From contig CAKOHV010000027.1 of assembly GCA_934086145.1 (NCBI GenBank), positions 1 through 21,884 on the forward strand: a stretch of 21,884 nucleotides of DNA, given 5' to 3'. The stretch's first letter is position 1. Each line of letters opens with the position of its first letter. The DNA is from an uncultured Bacilli bacterium. GTDB taxonomy: Bacteria > Bacillota_I > Bacilli_A > RF39 > UBA660. A model generated the notes under the pieces. It saw only the letters and a list, made by a program, of their open reading frames with translations, was not told the DNA's origin and made no database searches. A program made the position numbers and the translations under genes. Below, piece by piece: positions 14,208 through 21,812 of the stretch.

Positions 14208-16232
14208 ATGGAATTAACAGAATTATATGATCAAATAAGTAATCCCCTTGATGATCCAAGCATAATTGAAAAACTAATAATGGCTTATGCAAATAAATCG
14301 CAGGGTTCTGGAGGATATTATGGTCACTTAATTAGAATTATTAAAATGAAACAACATGGAATATGTTATCAAGAAGATGCAGATAAGTTTCACGCGATGC
14401 TATTTAATAAATGGAAAAATAATATTTTAGCTTTGACTGAAGATGAAGTTACAAAATTGCTTGAAGCAGGAGAATATGGAGCTGATTTCGTAAAAATGCG
14501 AAATTATTTAAGCAAAATTCATGATGTTTCAACACAGAAAGAAGCTAGTGAGATTTTTTATGGGCGTAAAGGTGATGCAAAATTAGAAAATGCCTTAGAA
14601 AAATATAGTTGGAGGTCTTTTGGAAAGAGTACTGGATGGTTTCATGTCTGTTCTAAATATTTAACTGCCAAAAAAGATTCCTATCCTAATATAGAACATA
14701 GATTATATTTAAATACTGAGTCATTAGATACTTATAAAATCTTAATCTATTTAGTTGAAAAATGTGATGAACATCATTTGCCATATTATTTTAAATTTGA
14801 TCCAAAAGCTAATAGAGATGACAATATTGTATTGTACTCATCAAATGAAAACATAACTAAATACGTAGAAATATTACAAGAGATTAAAAGAGAACATCCT
14901 GGCTTGATTTCAAGAATCAAAGAACCGCCGGTTCTTACCGGGAAAATAGATGGCTGGATTGGGTATGGTGCACAACCAGAGAAAATTCCTGGCAGAAAAA
15001 AGCATTCTTTTAATGCTACTAGAGCGGAACTTCTTGACAAATCAATTGATAAAGTTACAAAACAATGGGTTATGAAACATCGAAATCAACAAATAATTTA
15101 TCAAGGACAAAAAATAAGTCTTCAAGATTACATAGCAGTGAAAGCAACTGAAAAACTAATTGTTGATTTAACAAGTGATTATTTACGTTATGAAGATGAG
15201 GCTAAAAAAAGAGCTCAAGCAAAAGGAATTACTTATTATCCAACAATGGTGATTGATAGACTAGGTTATGCTTTATTGGATATCAAATCGCCAGAAGTTA
15301 AACAAAATATATATGAATTTTTAAGAGATAGAATTATTATTTCTTTACCCCAAATTTGTAATGGAAGTTATGAAGATGTGGAAACAATAAAAATGGAAGT
15401 TAGAAATGGTAAACATGTGTCATTTAATGGATATATGTTGGATACGGTTATTCAAAAATTATCATTAAATATTCTAAAAAAAGATCCAAACTTTATAAAA
15501 GATGTTCAAACGGAAATAAAAAGCAATGCCAAACAATATGGAATTGATAGTGAAAAGTTTTGTTTTAATGTTCATACAAGTGAAAAAATAAAAGATATAA
15601 TCATGCAACAAAAAAAGCAAAAGCATCAACAAGTCCAGCAGCAAACATTACAACGAATTCAACAACAAGCTTATGATTCGGTTCCAACTAAAAAGGTGGA
15701 AACTTTACTAGAATCTTCAGATGATAAAACTCAACAAGAAAATATTACTAAAGAGGTAAAACTATATGTTGGTTATTATGGTCTGTCATTTGCTGTCTAT
15801 GTAAATTCTATTAGAAATAAAAAAGATATTGAATATAATAGATTTAGATTTTATAAATATCAAGTGGATAGAAGGTTAAGCTGTAATATCGCAAAAGCAC
15901 TTATGAGTAAAGATTCTAAAGAGATATTAATTGATTATGGTTCTTATAGTAATAGCCAAAATGGTGAGGTCAGAAATGAAATTTATAAATATAATTTAAT
16001 TATGAAACCATTTACTAATGCTGAAGATTTTTCCAAATTTTTAGCTGCAGATTTAGTTGAATGTACCGCAAATGAAGAAGCTTATACTAGTTTTTTTTCT
16101 GAGACTCATACAACTATTTTTTCAGAGCTTGCTAATTCTAGTGTTAGTGCTGCTTTTTTAAATCCTGATGGTGAAATTACTTTTAACTCTATTTTAGAAG
16201 GTTTAAATGAAGGAGTACATAGAGGTAAATAA
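14208..16232 (+). CDS. Large protein with a HopA1-like central region; function unknown
   Basis: A 674-residue cytosolic-looking protein without signal peptide or membrane spans. Residues about 164-285 resemble HopA1-like domains: HRLYLN (164), PYYFKFDP (192), RDDNIVLYSS (203), PPVLTGKIDGWIGYGAQPE (about 240-258) and SFNATRAELLD (267). This layout (R-Y-N strand, F-K, R-D-x-I-V-Y, then P-x-T and S-F-x-x-x-R) is what I recall of the family, which includes a Pseudomonas effector and LxmY-type proteins of class V lanthipeptide clusters. A Gln-rich linker spans about 464-490, and a separate C-terminal domain about 516-674. The start is ATG 14208, with GGAG 9 nt upstream; TTG 14193 and ATG 14199 are too close. 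Arginine is mostly AGA, suggesting transfer. Family membership is tentative; no function is claimed. Confidence 0.55.
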   Translation: MELTELYDQISNPLDDPSIIEKLIMAYANKSQGSGGYYGHLIRIIKMKQHGICYQEDADKFHAMLFNKWKNNILALTEDEVTKLLEAGEYGADFVKMRNYLSKIHDVSTQKEASEIFYGRKGDAKLENALEKYSWRSFGKSTGWFHVCSKYLTAKKDSYPNIEHRLYLNTESLDTYKILIYLVEKCDEHHLPYYFKFDPKANRDDNIVLYSSNENITKYVEILQEIKREHPGLISRIKEPPVLTGKIDGWIGYGAQPEKIPGRKKHSFNATRAELLDKSIDKVTKQWVMKHRNQQIIYQGQKISLQDYIAVKATEKLIVDLTSDYLRYEDEAKKRAQAKGITYYPTMVIDRLGYALLDIKSPEVKQNIYEFLRDRIIISLPQICNGSYEDVETIKMEVRNGKHVSFNGYMLDTVIQKLSLNILKKDPNFIKDVQTEIKSNAKQYGIDSEKFCFNVHTSEKIKDIIMQQKKQKHQQVQQQTLQRIQQQAYDSVPTKKVETLLESSDDKTQQENITKEVKLYVGYYGLSFAVYVNSIRNKKDIEYNRFRFYKYQVDRRLSCNIAKALMSKDSKEILIDYGSYSNSQNGEVRNEIYKYNLIMKPFTNAEDFSKFLAADLVECTANEEAYTSFFSETHTTIFSELANSSVSAAFLNPDGEITFNSILEGLNEGVHRGK

Positions 16233-16247
16233 TTTGAATTAAAATAG

Positions 16248-16284
16248 AAGATTGGTTCCTAAAATTGATGGGAGACAATCTTTT
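16248..16284 (+). terminator. Terminator of the accessory unit
   Basis: AAGATTG (16248-16254) pairs with CAATCTT (16276-16282), with an inner TTCC/GGGA pairing, but only four T follow. Moderate strength. Confidence 0.6.
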
Positions 16285-16366
16285 GTTCCTGGGTTTTATA
16301 TAATATTTCTTGGTTCGTTAATATATTTGGATATGCGTTTTAATCTTTGGCAAAACTTATAATTTA

Positions 16367-16381
16367 TTGTGATTGTCACAA
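16367..16381 (+). promoter_or_regulatory. Perfect palindrome TTGTGA-TTG-TCACAA, likely operator
   Basis: A 15-bp perfect inverted repeat with a 3-nt centre, about 40 nt upstream of the -10 of the phasin-like gene. TTAT and ATAA flank it, continuing the symmetry with one base skipped. It resembles half-sites of Rex or Crp/Fnr operators, but the 3-nt spacing fits neither, so the regulator is unknown. Confidence 0.5.
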
Positions 16382-16417
16382 ATAAAATAGGGAGTTATTC
16401 CCTTTATTAAAGAGAAG

Positions 16418-16430
16418 TGCTATAATAGCA
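16418..16430 (+). promoter_or_regulatory. Promoter of the phasin-like gene; -10 inside a palindrome
   Basis: The extended -10 TGC-TATAAT (16418-16426) is the left part of the perfect palindrome TGCTATAATAGCA. A -35 at 17 nt (TTCCCT) is poor, so recognition probably relies on the extended -10. A small inverted repeat, AGGGA with TCCCT, lies between the operator-like palindrome and the -10. Confidence 0.65.
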
Positions 16431-16446
16431 ATATGGAGGTTATGAT

Positions 16447-16788
16447 ATGAAAGAAGATATAAAGAAAATTTTATTAATGGGCTTAGGAGCAATGTCTTTA
16501 ACTAATGAAAAAGCTAAAGAACTTAAGGATGACTTATTAAAAAAAGGTCAAGAATTGTACGAAAAAGGCTCTATTGCTAATGAAGAATTAAAACATAATA
16601 TTAAGGAAGTTATGAAGGAAAATGTAACGGTTATTACAGAAACAGCTGAAGTGACATCTGATGATATTATTGATACATTAGATAGTTTAAGTGAAGAAGA
16701 ACGTACAAAGATATTGGAAGAAATTGAAAAAAAGGGTTGGAATAAACCTAAACAATCAACAGAAGAGAAGAAGAAAGAGCAAAAGTAA
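16447..16788 (+). CDS. Phasin-like (PhaF/COG3937-type) coiled-coil protein
   Basis: A 113-residue protein. The N-terminus IKKILLMGLGAMSLTNEKAKEL followed by LKKGQEL is the pattern of short phasin-like proteins (COG3937) in Firmicutes. The rest is highly charged and helical, ending in a Lys/Glu-rich tail; it is probably a coiled coil that associates with the membrane or a polymer surface. GGAGG lies 7 nt before ATG 16447; ATG 16442 is in another frame. The gene stands directly before a UbiB/AarF-family gene, a pairing I recall from other Firmicutes, which suggests a joint role. No polyhydroxyalkanoate genes are visible, so storage-granule function should not be assumed. Confidence 0.7.
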   Translation: MKEDIKKILLMGLGAMSLTNEKAKELKDDLLKKGQELYEKGSIANEELKHNIKEVMKENVTVITETAEVTSDDIIDTLDSLSEEERTKILEEIEKKGWNKPKQSTEEKKKEQK

Positions 16789-16801
16789 TCTTTCTTTTTT
16801 T
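16771..16801 (+). terminator. Terminator overlapping the end of the phasin-like gene
   Basis: AAGAAAGA (16771-16778) pairs with TCTTTCTT (16789-16796) and runs into a T tract to 16801. The stem begins inside the Lys/Glu-rich C-terminal codons and contains the stop codon in its loop. Confidence 0.75.
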
Positions 16802-16814
16802 AATTGGTTTAGTA

Positions 16815-16823
16815 TGCTATAAT
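16815..16823 (+). promoter_or_regulatory. Promoter of the UbiB-like gene (extended -10)
   Basis: TGCTATAAT extended -10; the only -35 at 17 nt is the T tract of the preceding terminator. The start codon is 29 nt downstream. Confidence 0.6.
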
Positions 16824-16851
16824 ATTTAAGAATAAGAGAGAGGGGATTAGC

Positions 16852-18480
16852 TTGGAAACACTAAATTATGATGAAGAATTAAAAAAAATTGAAGAAGAAG
16901 CACCTATTAGTGGGAAGAAAAGATTTGTAGAAATATTTTCTGTATTAAAAGAAAATAATGTCTTGGGAGGAATGAATCCGGCTAAGTTTCGTAAAATCTT
17001 AGAAGAATTGGGTCCTACTTTTATTAAAATTGGACAAATTTTGTCAAATCGCCCTGATATGTTACCACAGGAATATATTGATGAATTAAGTAAATTACGT
17101 AGTGAAGTTAAACCAATGTCTTATGAAGAAGTCGTAGCAATTATTGAAGAACAATATCAAAAAAAGCTATATGAAGTTTTTTTGAATGTCGATAAAGAAG
17201 CGATTGGGAGTGCCTCAATTGCTCAAGTTCATAAAGCGACTCTTTTAAATGGGGATTTAGTTGTTATAAAGGTTCAAAGAAAAAATATAAAAAATATAAT
17301 GACTTCTGATATTAATGTCTTAAAAAAAGTTTGTCATGTTTTAAAGTTACAACAACTCTTTAAGAATATTATTTCAATTGATGATGCTTTAGATGAACTT
17401 TTACATACGGCCTATGAAGAAATGAACTTTTTAAAAGAAGCTTCTTATATGGAAGAATTTAGACAGTTAAATAAAGATGTTGCATACGTTAAAATTCCGA
17501 AGGTTTATCCGGAGTATAGTTGTGAGAAAGTCTTGGTAATGGAGTTTATTGCTGGAACTTTAATTGCTGATCGCCAGCAGCTTTTAGATGATGGTTATGA
17601 TCTTTTAGAAATAGGTAGTAAGTTAGCTAATAATTATATTTATCAAGCGATTGATTGCGGAGTTTTTCATGCTGATCCCCATCCAGATAATATCTTTATT
17701 GAAGAAGGTAAAATTGTTTACCTAGATTTTGGAATGGTTGGAAGAATAAGTAGTCGTGATAAGCAATTGTTAGAAAATTGTATTATTGCTATTTTAGAAG
17801 ACGATATTTTAGAAGTTGAGAAAAACTTATTAATTTTAGGGGATGTTAAGGGGGAAGTTAATCATACTAAGTTGCGTCGAGAAATAGAAAATATTTTAAA
17901 TAAAAATAAAGCGATGGCCATCCAGGAAATTAATATTACTTATTTTGCTAATGAAATGCTTAATATGTTAGGAAGTAATAATATTACTTTACCGAAGGAT
18001 ATTACGATGTTAATTAGAGGCATTGTGGTATTAGAAGGAACCCTTGAAGTAGTTAGTCCTTCAATTAGTTTAATGCAAGTATTAAAAAATAGATGTGCTG
18101 GTTCTAGTTTTAAAGAAATATTTAAAAAAGATAATTGGCGTACAGGAGTTAAAGAAACTGTTTTTTCATTAGATAGTTTACGAAAGATTCCTAGTGATAT
18201 TCATACTTTCTTTAATGAAGCAACGCGTGGTGAAGTTAAATTTAATGTTGAAGTTACGGATTCTAATAAACAAATTGATCGTTTAGAAAAAATGGTCCAT
18301 CGTGTTGTTGTATGTATCTTAGATGTTGCTTTTATCGTTGGGGCTGCTTTGATTGCTTCAAATGAAGTTGTAACAAGTGAACAAGAATTTTTATATTATT
18401 TGTATATTATTTTAGGAACGATATTTACGATATGGCTTTTTATAAAAATGTATATTGATAAATTGAATAGAAAAAAATAG
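16852..18480 (+). CDS. ubiB: UbiB/AarF (ABC1/ADCK) family atypical kinase, membrane-anchored
   Basis: A 542-residue protein of the UbiB family. Motifs: LGPTFIKIGQILSNRPDMLP with the KxGQ motif (about 57), the Ala-rich nucleotide loop AIGSASIAQVH (about 121-131), the ATP-binding Lys in VVIKVQR (about 140), the catalytic loop FHADPHPDNIF (about 272) and DFGMVG (about 292). Two hydrophobic C-terminal segments (about 480-502 and 512-532) anchor it in the membrane. Members act on isoprenoid lipids or support quinone synthesis in other bacteria; in this organism quinone genes are not visible and the role is open. The start is TTG 16852, the only initiator in frame near AGGGG (6-nt spacing). The next gene starts 15 nt after the stop, in the same transcript. 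Confidence 0.9.
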   Translation: METLNYDEELKKIEEEAPISGKKRFVEIFSVLKENNVLGGMNPAKFRKILEELGPTFIKIGQILSNRPDMLPQEYIDELSKLRSEVKPMSYEEVVAIIEEQYQKKLYEVFLNVDKEAIGSASIAQVHKATLLNGDLVVIKVQRKNIKNIMTSDINVLKKVCHVLKLQQLFKNIISIDDALDELLHTAYEEMNFLKEASYMEEFRQLNKDVAYVKIPKVYPEYSCEKVLVMEFIAGTLIADRQQLLDDGYDLLEIGSKLANNYIYQAIDCGVFHADPHPDNIFIEEGKIVYLDFGMVGRISSRDKQLLENCIIAILEDDILEVEKNLLILGDVKGEVNHTKLRREIENILNKNKAMAIQEINITYFANEMLNMLGSNNITLPKDITMLIRGIVVLEGTLEVVSPSISLMQVLKNRCAGSSFKEIFKKDNWRTGVKETVFSLDSLRKIPSDIHTFFNEATRGEVKFNVEVTDSNKQIDRLEKMVHRVVVCILDVAFIVGAALIASNEVVTSEQEFLYYLYIILGTIFTIWLFIKMYIDKLNRKK

Positions 18481-18494
18481 TCAGGAGTGATGTA

Positions 18495-19565
18495 ATGAAA
18501 AAAATCAGCTTAACTTTGTCATTTTCATTACTTTTAATTTTGATTATAGGTTGTTCATTCTATATAATATATTGCTATGGAATCTATGATAAACGAATTA
18601 CTAATCGAATGGTTGAAGCATATAACACGTTTAAGTTTGATGAACTTTATTCCTATTATGAAGTTAGTGATAGTGAATATTTAAAAAAAGATTCTTTTAG
18701 AGCTGTTACTAATTTAATGTATAATAAGTTAAACTTAGGAAAAATATATGATTTATATTATGCAGATAGTAAAATTTATCAAAGCAAAGATGATTTTATT
18801 AAGCGTTATTATTATGGTAATGGTGAAATTAAAGATGAAGAAGTTGAGTTTAATTACCAAGGAGAAACAACTTTGTTGACGCGTCGTTTAGTGACTATAA
18901 AAGGAATCCATGTAAAAAATAGTTTACAAGATGAAAGTTACTTAGGTCCTCTTGAAAATATTAATTTTGAGATCACTGAGGGAGGTAGTCTCCAATTAGA
19001 TGGGAAAGATGTTGATTGTGAGAAGACAACTTGTAATATTAAGGAAGCCTTTGGGGGAATTCATGCTTTAACTTATGATTATGCCGGTTTTACTTACTAT
19101 AGTATGGTGAATATAAAAGAAAGTGGGACCCATATTGTCATAGCTAATTTAGATAATTTAGTGACGATTGCTACGGTTAATAATAGTAATGATACAATCG
19201 ATAAATTAGTAAGTGGTGAAAAAGAAAAAAAGAGTTTAAGTAATGGAATATATGGTTTAACGGAGTGTATGAAAGATAGTGATTGTCCAGCGCTTCGTTA
19301 TACTTATATTACGTTAAATAATGATGGAACTTTTCGTTATTATTTTTATTTAAACTTAGATAAAGCAGGGGATACGTATGATGGAACCTATGAAATAAAT
19401 AATGGTTTTTTAAATCTTTATTTTAAAAGTCATACTTATTCAGTTTTTGATTATGATACAAAAGAAAAAACAGATATTGAAGCAGTAACTGATGCAAAAA
19501 TGACTTTTAAAATAAATGATGAGAATAGTTTTAGTAACCAAGATTATGTTTTTTATAAGAAGTGA
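18495..19565 (+). CDS. Membrane-anchored extracellular protein, possible lipoprotein, function unknown
   Basis: A 356-residue protein with an N-terminal hydrophobic segment after MKK. It contains LIIGC, which fits a lipobox (Cys20), but hydrophobic residues continue to about residue 30 (SFYIIYCYGIY), so a simple membrane anchor is equally possible. The rest is predicted outside: a helical part (about 35-110), then beta-rich sequence with two Cys pairs (DCEKTTC and CMKDSDC), and a C-terminal repeat of strand motifs (TYITLNNDGTFRYYFY, TYDGTYEINNGFLNLYF) like lipocalin-type barrel lipoproteins. AGGAG is 7 nt before ATG 18495. It shares the ubiB-like transcript. I do not recognise the family. Confidence 0.65.
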   Translation: MKKISLTLSFSLLLILIIGCSFYIIYCYGIYDKRITNRMVEAYNTFKFDELYSYYEVSDSEYLKKDSFRAVTNLMYNKLNLGKIYDLYYADSKIYQSKDDFIKRYYYGNGEIKDEEVEFNYQGETTLLTRRLVTIKGIHVKNSLQDESYLGPLENINFEITEGGSLQLDGKDVDCEKTTCNIKEAFGGIHALTYDYAGFTYYSMVNIKESGTHIVIANLDNLVTIATVNNSNDTIDKLVSGEKEKKSLSNGIYGLTECMKDSDCPALRYTYITLNNDGTFRYYFYLNLDKAGDTYDGTYEINNGFLNLYFKSHTYSVFDYDTKEKTDIEAVTDAKMTFKINDENSFSNQDYVFYKK

Positions 19566-19595
19566 AGGAAATGAACGGGCATTCTCTTCCTTTTT
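19564..19595 (+). terminator. Terminator after the membrane-anchored protein
   Basis: GAAGGAA (19564-19570) pairs with TTCCTTT (19587-19593; one G-U pair), with an inner ATG/CAT pairing, then T to 19595. Confidence 0.7.
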
Positions 19596-19597
19596 GG

Positions 19598-19625
19598 TTG
19601 TATAAGTACAAATGTATGCTATAAT
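19598..19625 (+). promoter_or_regulatory. Promoter of the ruvA-ruvB operon
   Basis: TTGTAT (19598-19603), 16 nt, TATAAT (19620-19625) with the TGC extension. No LexA-type site (GAAC-N4-GTTC) is seen near it. Confidence 0.75.
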
Positions 19626-19647
19626 GTTTGGGTAGGGAGTGATAAAA

Positions 19648-20199
19648 GTGTTTAACTATATAAAAGGAATTGTTACAGGATATGGAGCTAATTATATTAG
19701 TTTGGAAACTAACGGAATTGGTTATTTAATATATGTACCTAATCCTTATGTTTATCAAGAAAATAATGAATATAAAGTTTTTGTATATAATCATATTAGA
19801 GAAGAAGAGTATACCTTATATGGTTTTAGAAGCGAAATGGAAAGAGATTTATTTTTAAGATTAATAAATGTTAAAGGGGTTGGACCAAAGGTAGCTTTAC
19901 CAATTTTGGCTAGTCCAGTTGATGGCATATATGATGCTATTGAAAGGGAAAATCTTTTGTATTTAACCAAGTTTCCAAAAGTTGGGGAGAAAGTGGCACG
20001 TCAAATTATCTTAGATTTAAAAGGTAAATTAGTTAAAAATGATGACTTATTTACTAATGATGGCTTAGATGAATTATGTGCAGTTTTGGAGAGCTTAGGT
20101 TATAAAAAAGGAGATATTAAGAAAATTTTACCACAAGTTGATGCCGGTAATTCGGTTGAACAACAGGTTAAAGATGCTTTAAAATTATTGATGAAATAG
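19648..20199 (+). CDS. ruvA: Holliday junction DNA helicase subunit RuvA
   Basis: A 183-residue RuvA. Domain I begins FNYIKGIVTGYGANYISLET, with NGIGYLIYVPNPY; domain II carries two helix-hairpin-helix motifs (NVKGVGPKVA about 74-83, FPKVGEKVARQI about 107-118); domain III (about 140-183) is the flexible RuvB-binding part. RuvA tetramers bind the four-way junction and load RuvB. The start is GTG 19648, with AGGGAG 8 nt upstream, matching the N-terminus of other RuvA proteins; GTG 19639 would overlap the ribosome binding site. It is first in a three-gene operon with a nucleotidase-like gene and ruvB. Confidence 0.95.
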   Translation: MFNYIKGIVTGYGANYISLETNGIGYLIYVPNPYVYQENNEYKVFVYNHIREEEYTLYGFRSEMERDLFLRLINVKGVGPKVALPILASPVDGIYDAIERENLLYLTKFPKVGEKVARQIILDLKGKLVKNDDLFTNDGLDELCAVLESLGYKKGDIKKILPQVDAGNSVEQQVKDALKLLMK

Positions 20200-20215
20200 T
20201 CAAGAGGTGATTTTA

Positions 20216-20788
20216 TTGAATATTGGCATAGATCTTGATGATACGATTTGTTTAACACATGAAAAAATGTTGGAAGAAGCACTATTATTTGATAAACAAA
20301 AAGTTAAGGGACAAGGTTTTAAGGATAAAAATGGTCAAACGTTTATGGATATGTTTTATTGGAATGTAATGGATGTCACTAATTTTTTAGATTATATTAA
20401 AAAAAGTGATTTTTATGCTAAATTAGAACCTAAACCATTAGCCAGTGAATATATAAATAAACTCTATAAAAAAGGTCATAAGATTATTTTTATTACGCGA
20501 AGAACAAATAATTTAAAAAATAGGATGTTAACTAAAAAATGGCTTAAAAAGAACAACTTTAATTTTAATAAAGTAATTTTGGGGTGTGAAAATAAAGCTG
20601 ATGTTTGTTTAAGGGAAAAGATAAATTTATTTATCGATAATGATGAAAAAAATGTGTTAATGGTTAAAAATGTTGGGGTAAAGGTTTTATTAATGGATTC
20701 GCCTTCGACGAAGACGGTTTCAGGAGTGAGAAAAGTTAAGAACTTTAGGCAAGTATATAATTTTGCGATTAAGATGGTGATAAAATGA
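20216..20788 (+). CDS. 5'(3')-deoxyribonucleotidase-like HAD phosphatase (NT5C/YqfW family)
   Basis: A 190-residue HAD-superfamily protein. Motif I is GIDLDDT (Asp6 nucleophile, Asp8), motif II is IIFITRRTN (Thr/Arg), and motifs III/IV include Lys near 125 and LFIDNDEKN. This matches the NT5C-like family to which B. subtilis YqfW belongs, which removes phosphate from (deoxy)nucleoside monophosphates; the true substrate is untested. The start is TTG 20216, with AGAGG 8 nt upstream; GTG 20207 lies inside that site. It sits between ruvA and ruvB, 16 nt after the first and overlapping the second by 4 nt, an unusual position suggesting co-expression with junction processing. Confidence 0.82.
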   Translation: MNIGIDLDDTICLTHEKMLEEALLFDKQKVKGQGFKDKNGQTFMDMFYWNVMDVTNFLDYIKKSDFYAKLEPKPLASEYINKLYKKGHKIIFITRRTNNLKNRMLTKKWLKKNNFNFNKVILGCENKADVCLREKINLFIDNDEKNVLMVKNVGVKVLLMDSPSTKTVSGVRKVKNFRQVYNFAIKMVIK

Positions 20789-21795
20789 AAAGGATAGTTG
20801 ATAGTAACGCAAGTGAGATGGAAAACTTTGATCAAAGTATCAGACCAAGTAATCTAGATGAATATATAGGGCAAAAGGAAATTAAGGATAATTTAAGAGT
20901 TTTTATCAAAGCTTGTAAGATGCGTGATGAGGTCTTAGATCACGTTTTACTTTATGGGCCACCCGGTTTAGGTAAGACAACTTTAGCTTACATAATTGCG
21001 CATGAAATGGGGACTAATATAAAATGTGCTTCGGGACCATCAATTGAGAAAAGTGGGGATTTAGCAGCTATTTTATCAACTTTGGAATCTGGGGATGTCT
21101 TGTTTATTGATGAAATTCACCGTATTCCTCGTTATATTGAAGAAATATTGTATCCAGCGATGGAAGACTTTGTCTTAGATATTGTTATTTCCAATGGTGA
21201 TGGAACTTCGCGTAATTTACGTATTGATTTGCCACCCTTTACTTTAGTTGGAGCAACAACACGAGCCGGAGATATTTCAGCGCCTTTACGTGATCGTTTT
21301 GGAATTGTTTCAAAGTTAAACTATTATACTAATGAAGAACTTTATCAGATTGTTAAAAGAACTAGTAAAGTGTTAGGAATGCCGATTAATGATGATGCAG
21401 CAATGGAACTTGCTTCGCGTAGTCGTAAAACACCACGTATTGCTAATCGTTTGTTTAAGCGTGTACGTGATTTTGCTTTAGTTTTTGAAGCTTCTGAGAT
21501 TGATGAAGATATTACTCAGATGTCGTTAAAGCGTTTGAAAGTAGATTCTTCCGGATTAGACCAAGTTGATATTCAGTACTTAGAAGCTTTAATTATGAAA
21601 TTTAATGGTGGACCAGTTGGAGCCCAAACAGTCGCAACTTCGATTGGGGAGGAAGTAACAACTATTGAAGATGTTGTTGAGCCATACTTATTACAAGAAG
21701 GCTTTGTAAAGAGGACCCCACGTGGGCGAATTGCAACAGAAAAAGCTTATCAACATTTAAATATTGAACATTCTTTAGATGAAAATAAAAAGTAA
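20785..21795 (+). CDS. ruvB: Holliday junction branch migration ATPase RuvB
   Basis: A 336-residue AAA+ ATPase of normal length. Visible motifs are RPSNLDEYIGQ at the N-terminus, Walker A GPPGLGKTT (about 58-66), Walker B FIDEIHR (about 108-114), sensor 1 LVGATTRAG (about 154-162), the arginine finger region LRDRFG (about 168-173) and a C-terminal winged helix ending FVKRTPRGRIATEKAYQHL. It forms hexameric rings on DNA that drive branch migration with RuvA. ATG 20785 overlaps the upstream stop (ATGA), so translation is coupled. No terminator is seen after the stop; an insertion-sequence end lies 17 nt downstream. Confidence 0.97.
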   Translation: MKRIVDSNASEMENFDQSIRPSNLDEYIGQKEIKDNLRVFIKACKMRDEVLDHVLLYGPPGLGKTTLAYIIAHEMGTNIKCASGPSIEKSGDLAAILSTLESGDVLFIDEIHRIPRYIEEILYPAMEDFVLDIVISNGDGTSRNLRIDLPPFTLVGATTRAGDISAPLRDRFGIVSKLNYYTNEELYQIVKRTSKVLGMPINDDAAMELASRSRKTPRIANRLFKRVRDFALVFEASEIDEDITQMSLKRLKVDSSGLDQVDIQYLEALIMKFNGGPVGAQTVATSIGEEVTTIEDVVEPYLLQEGFVKRTPRGRIATEKAYQHLNIEHSLDENKK

Positions 21796-21812
21796 GACTT
21801 ATGGATTTAAAA

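Noticed and set aside
19598..19647. LexA (SOS) box in front of ruvA
   Set aside because: No GAAC-N4-GTTC or close variant is present near the promoter.
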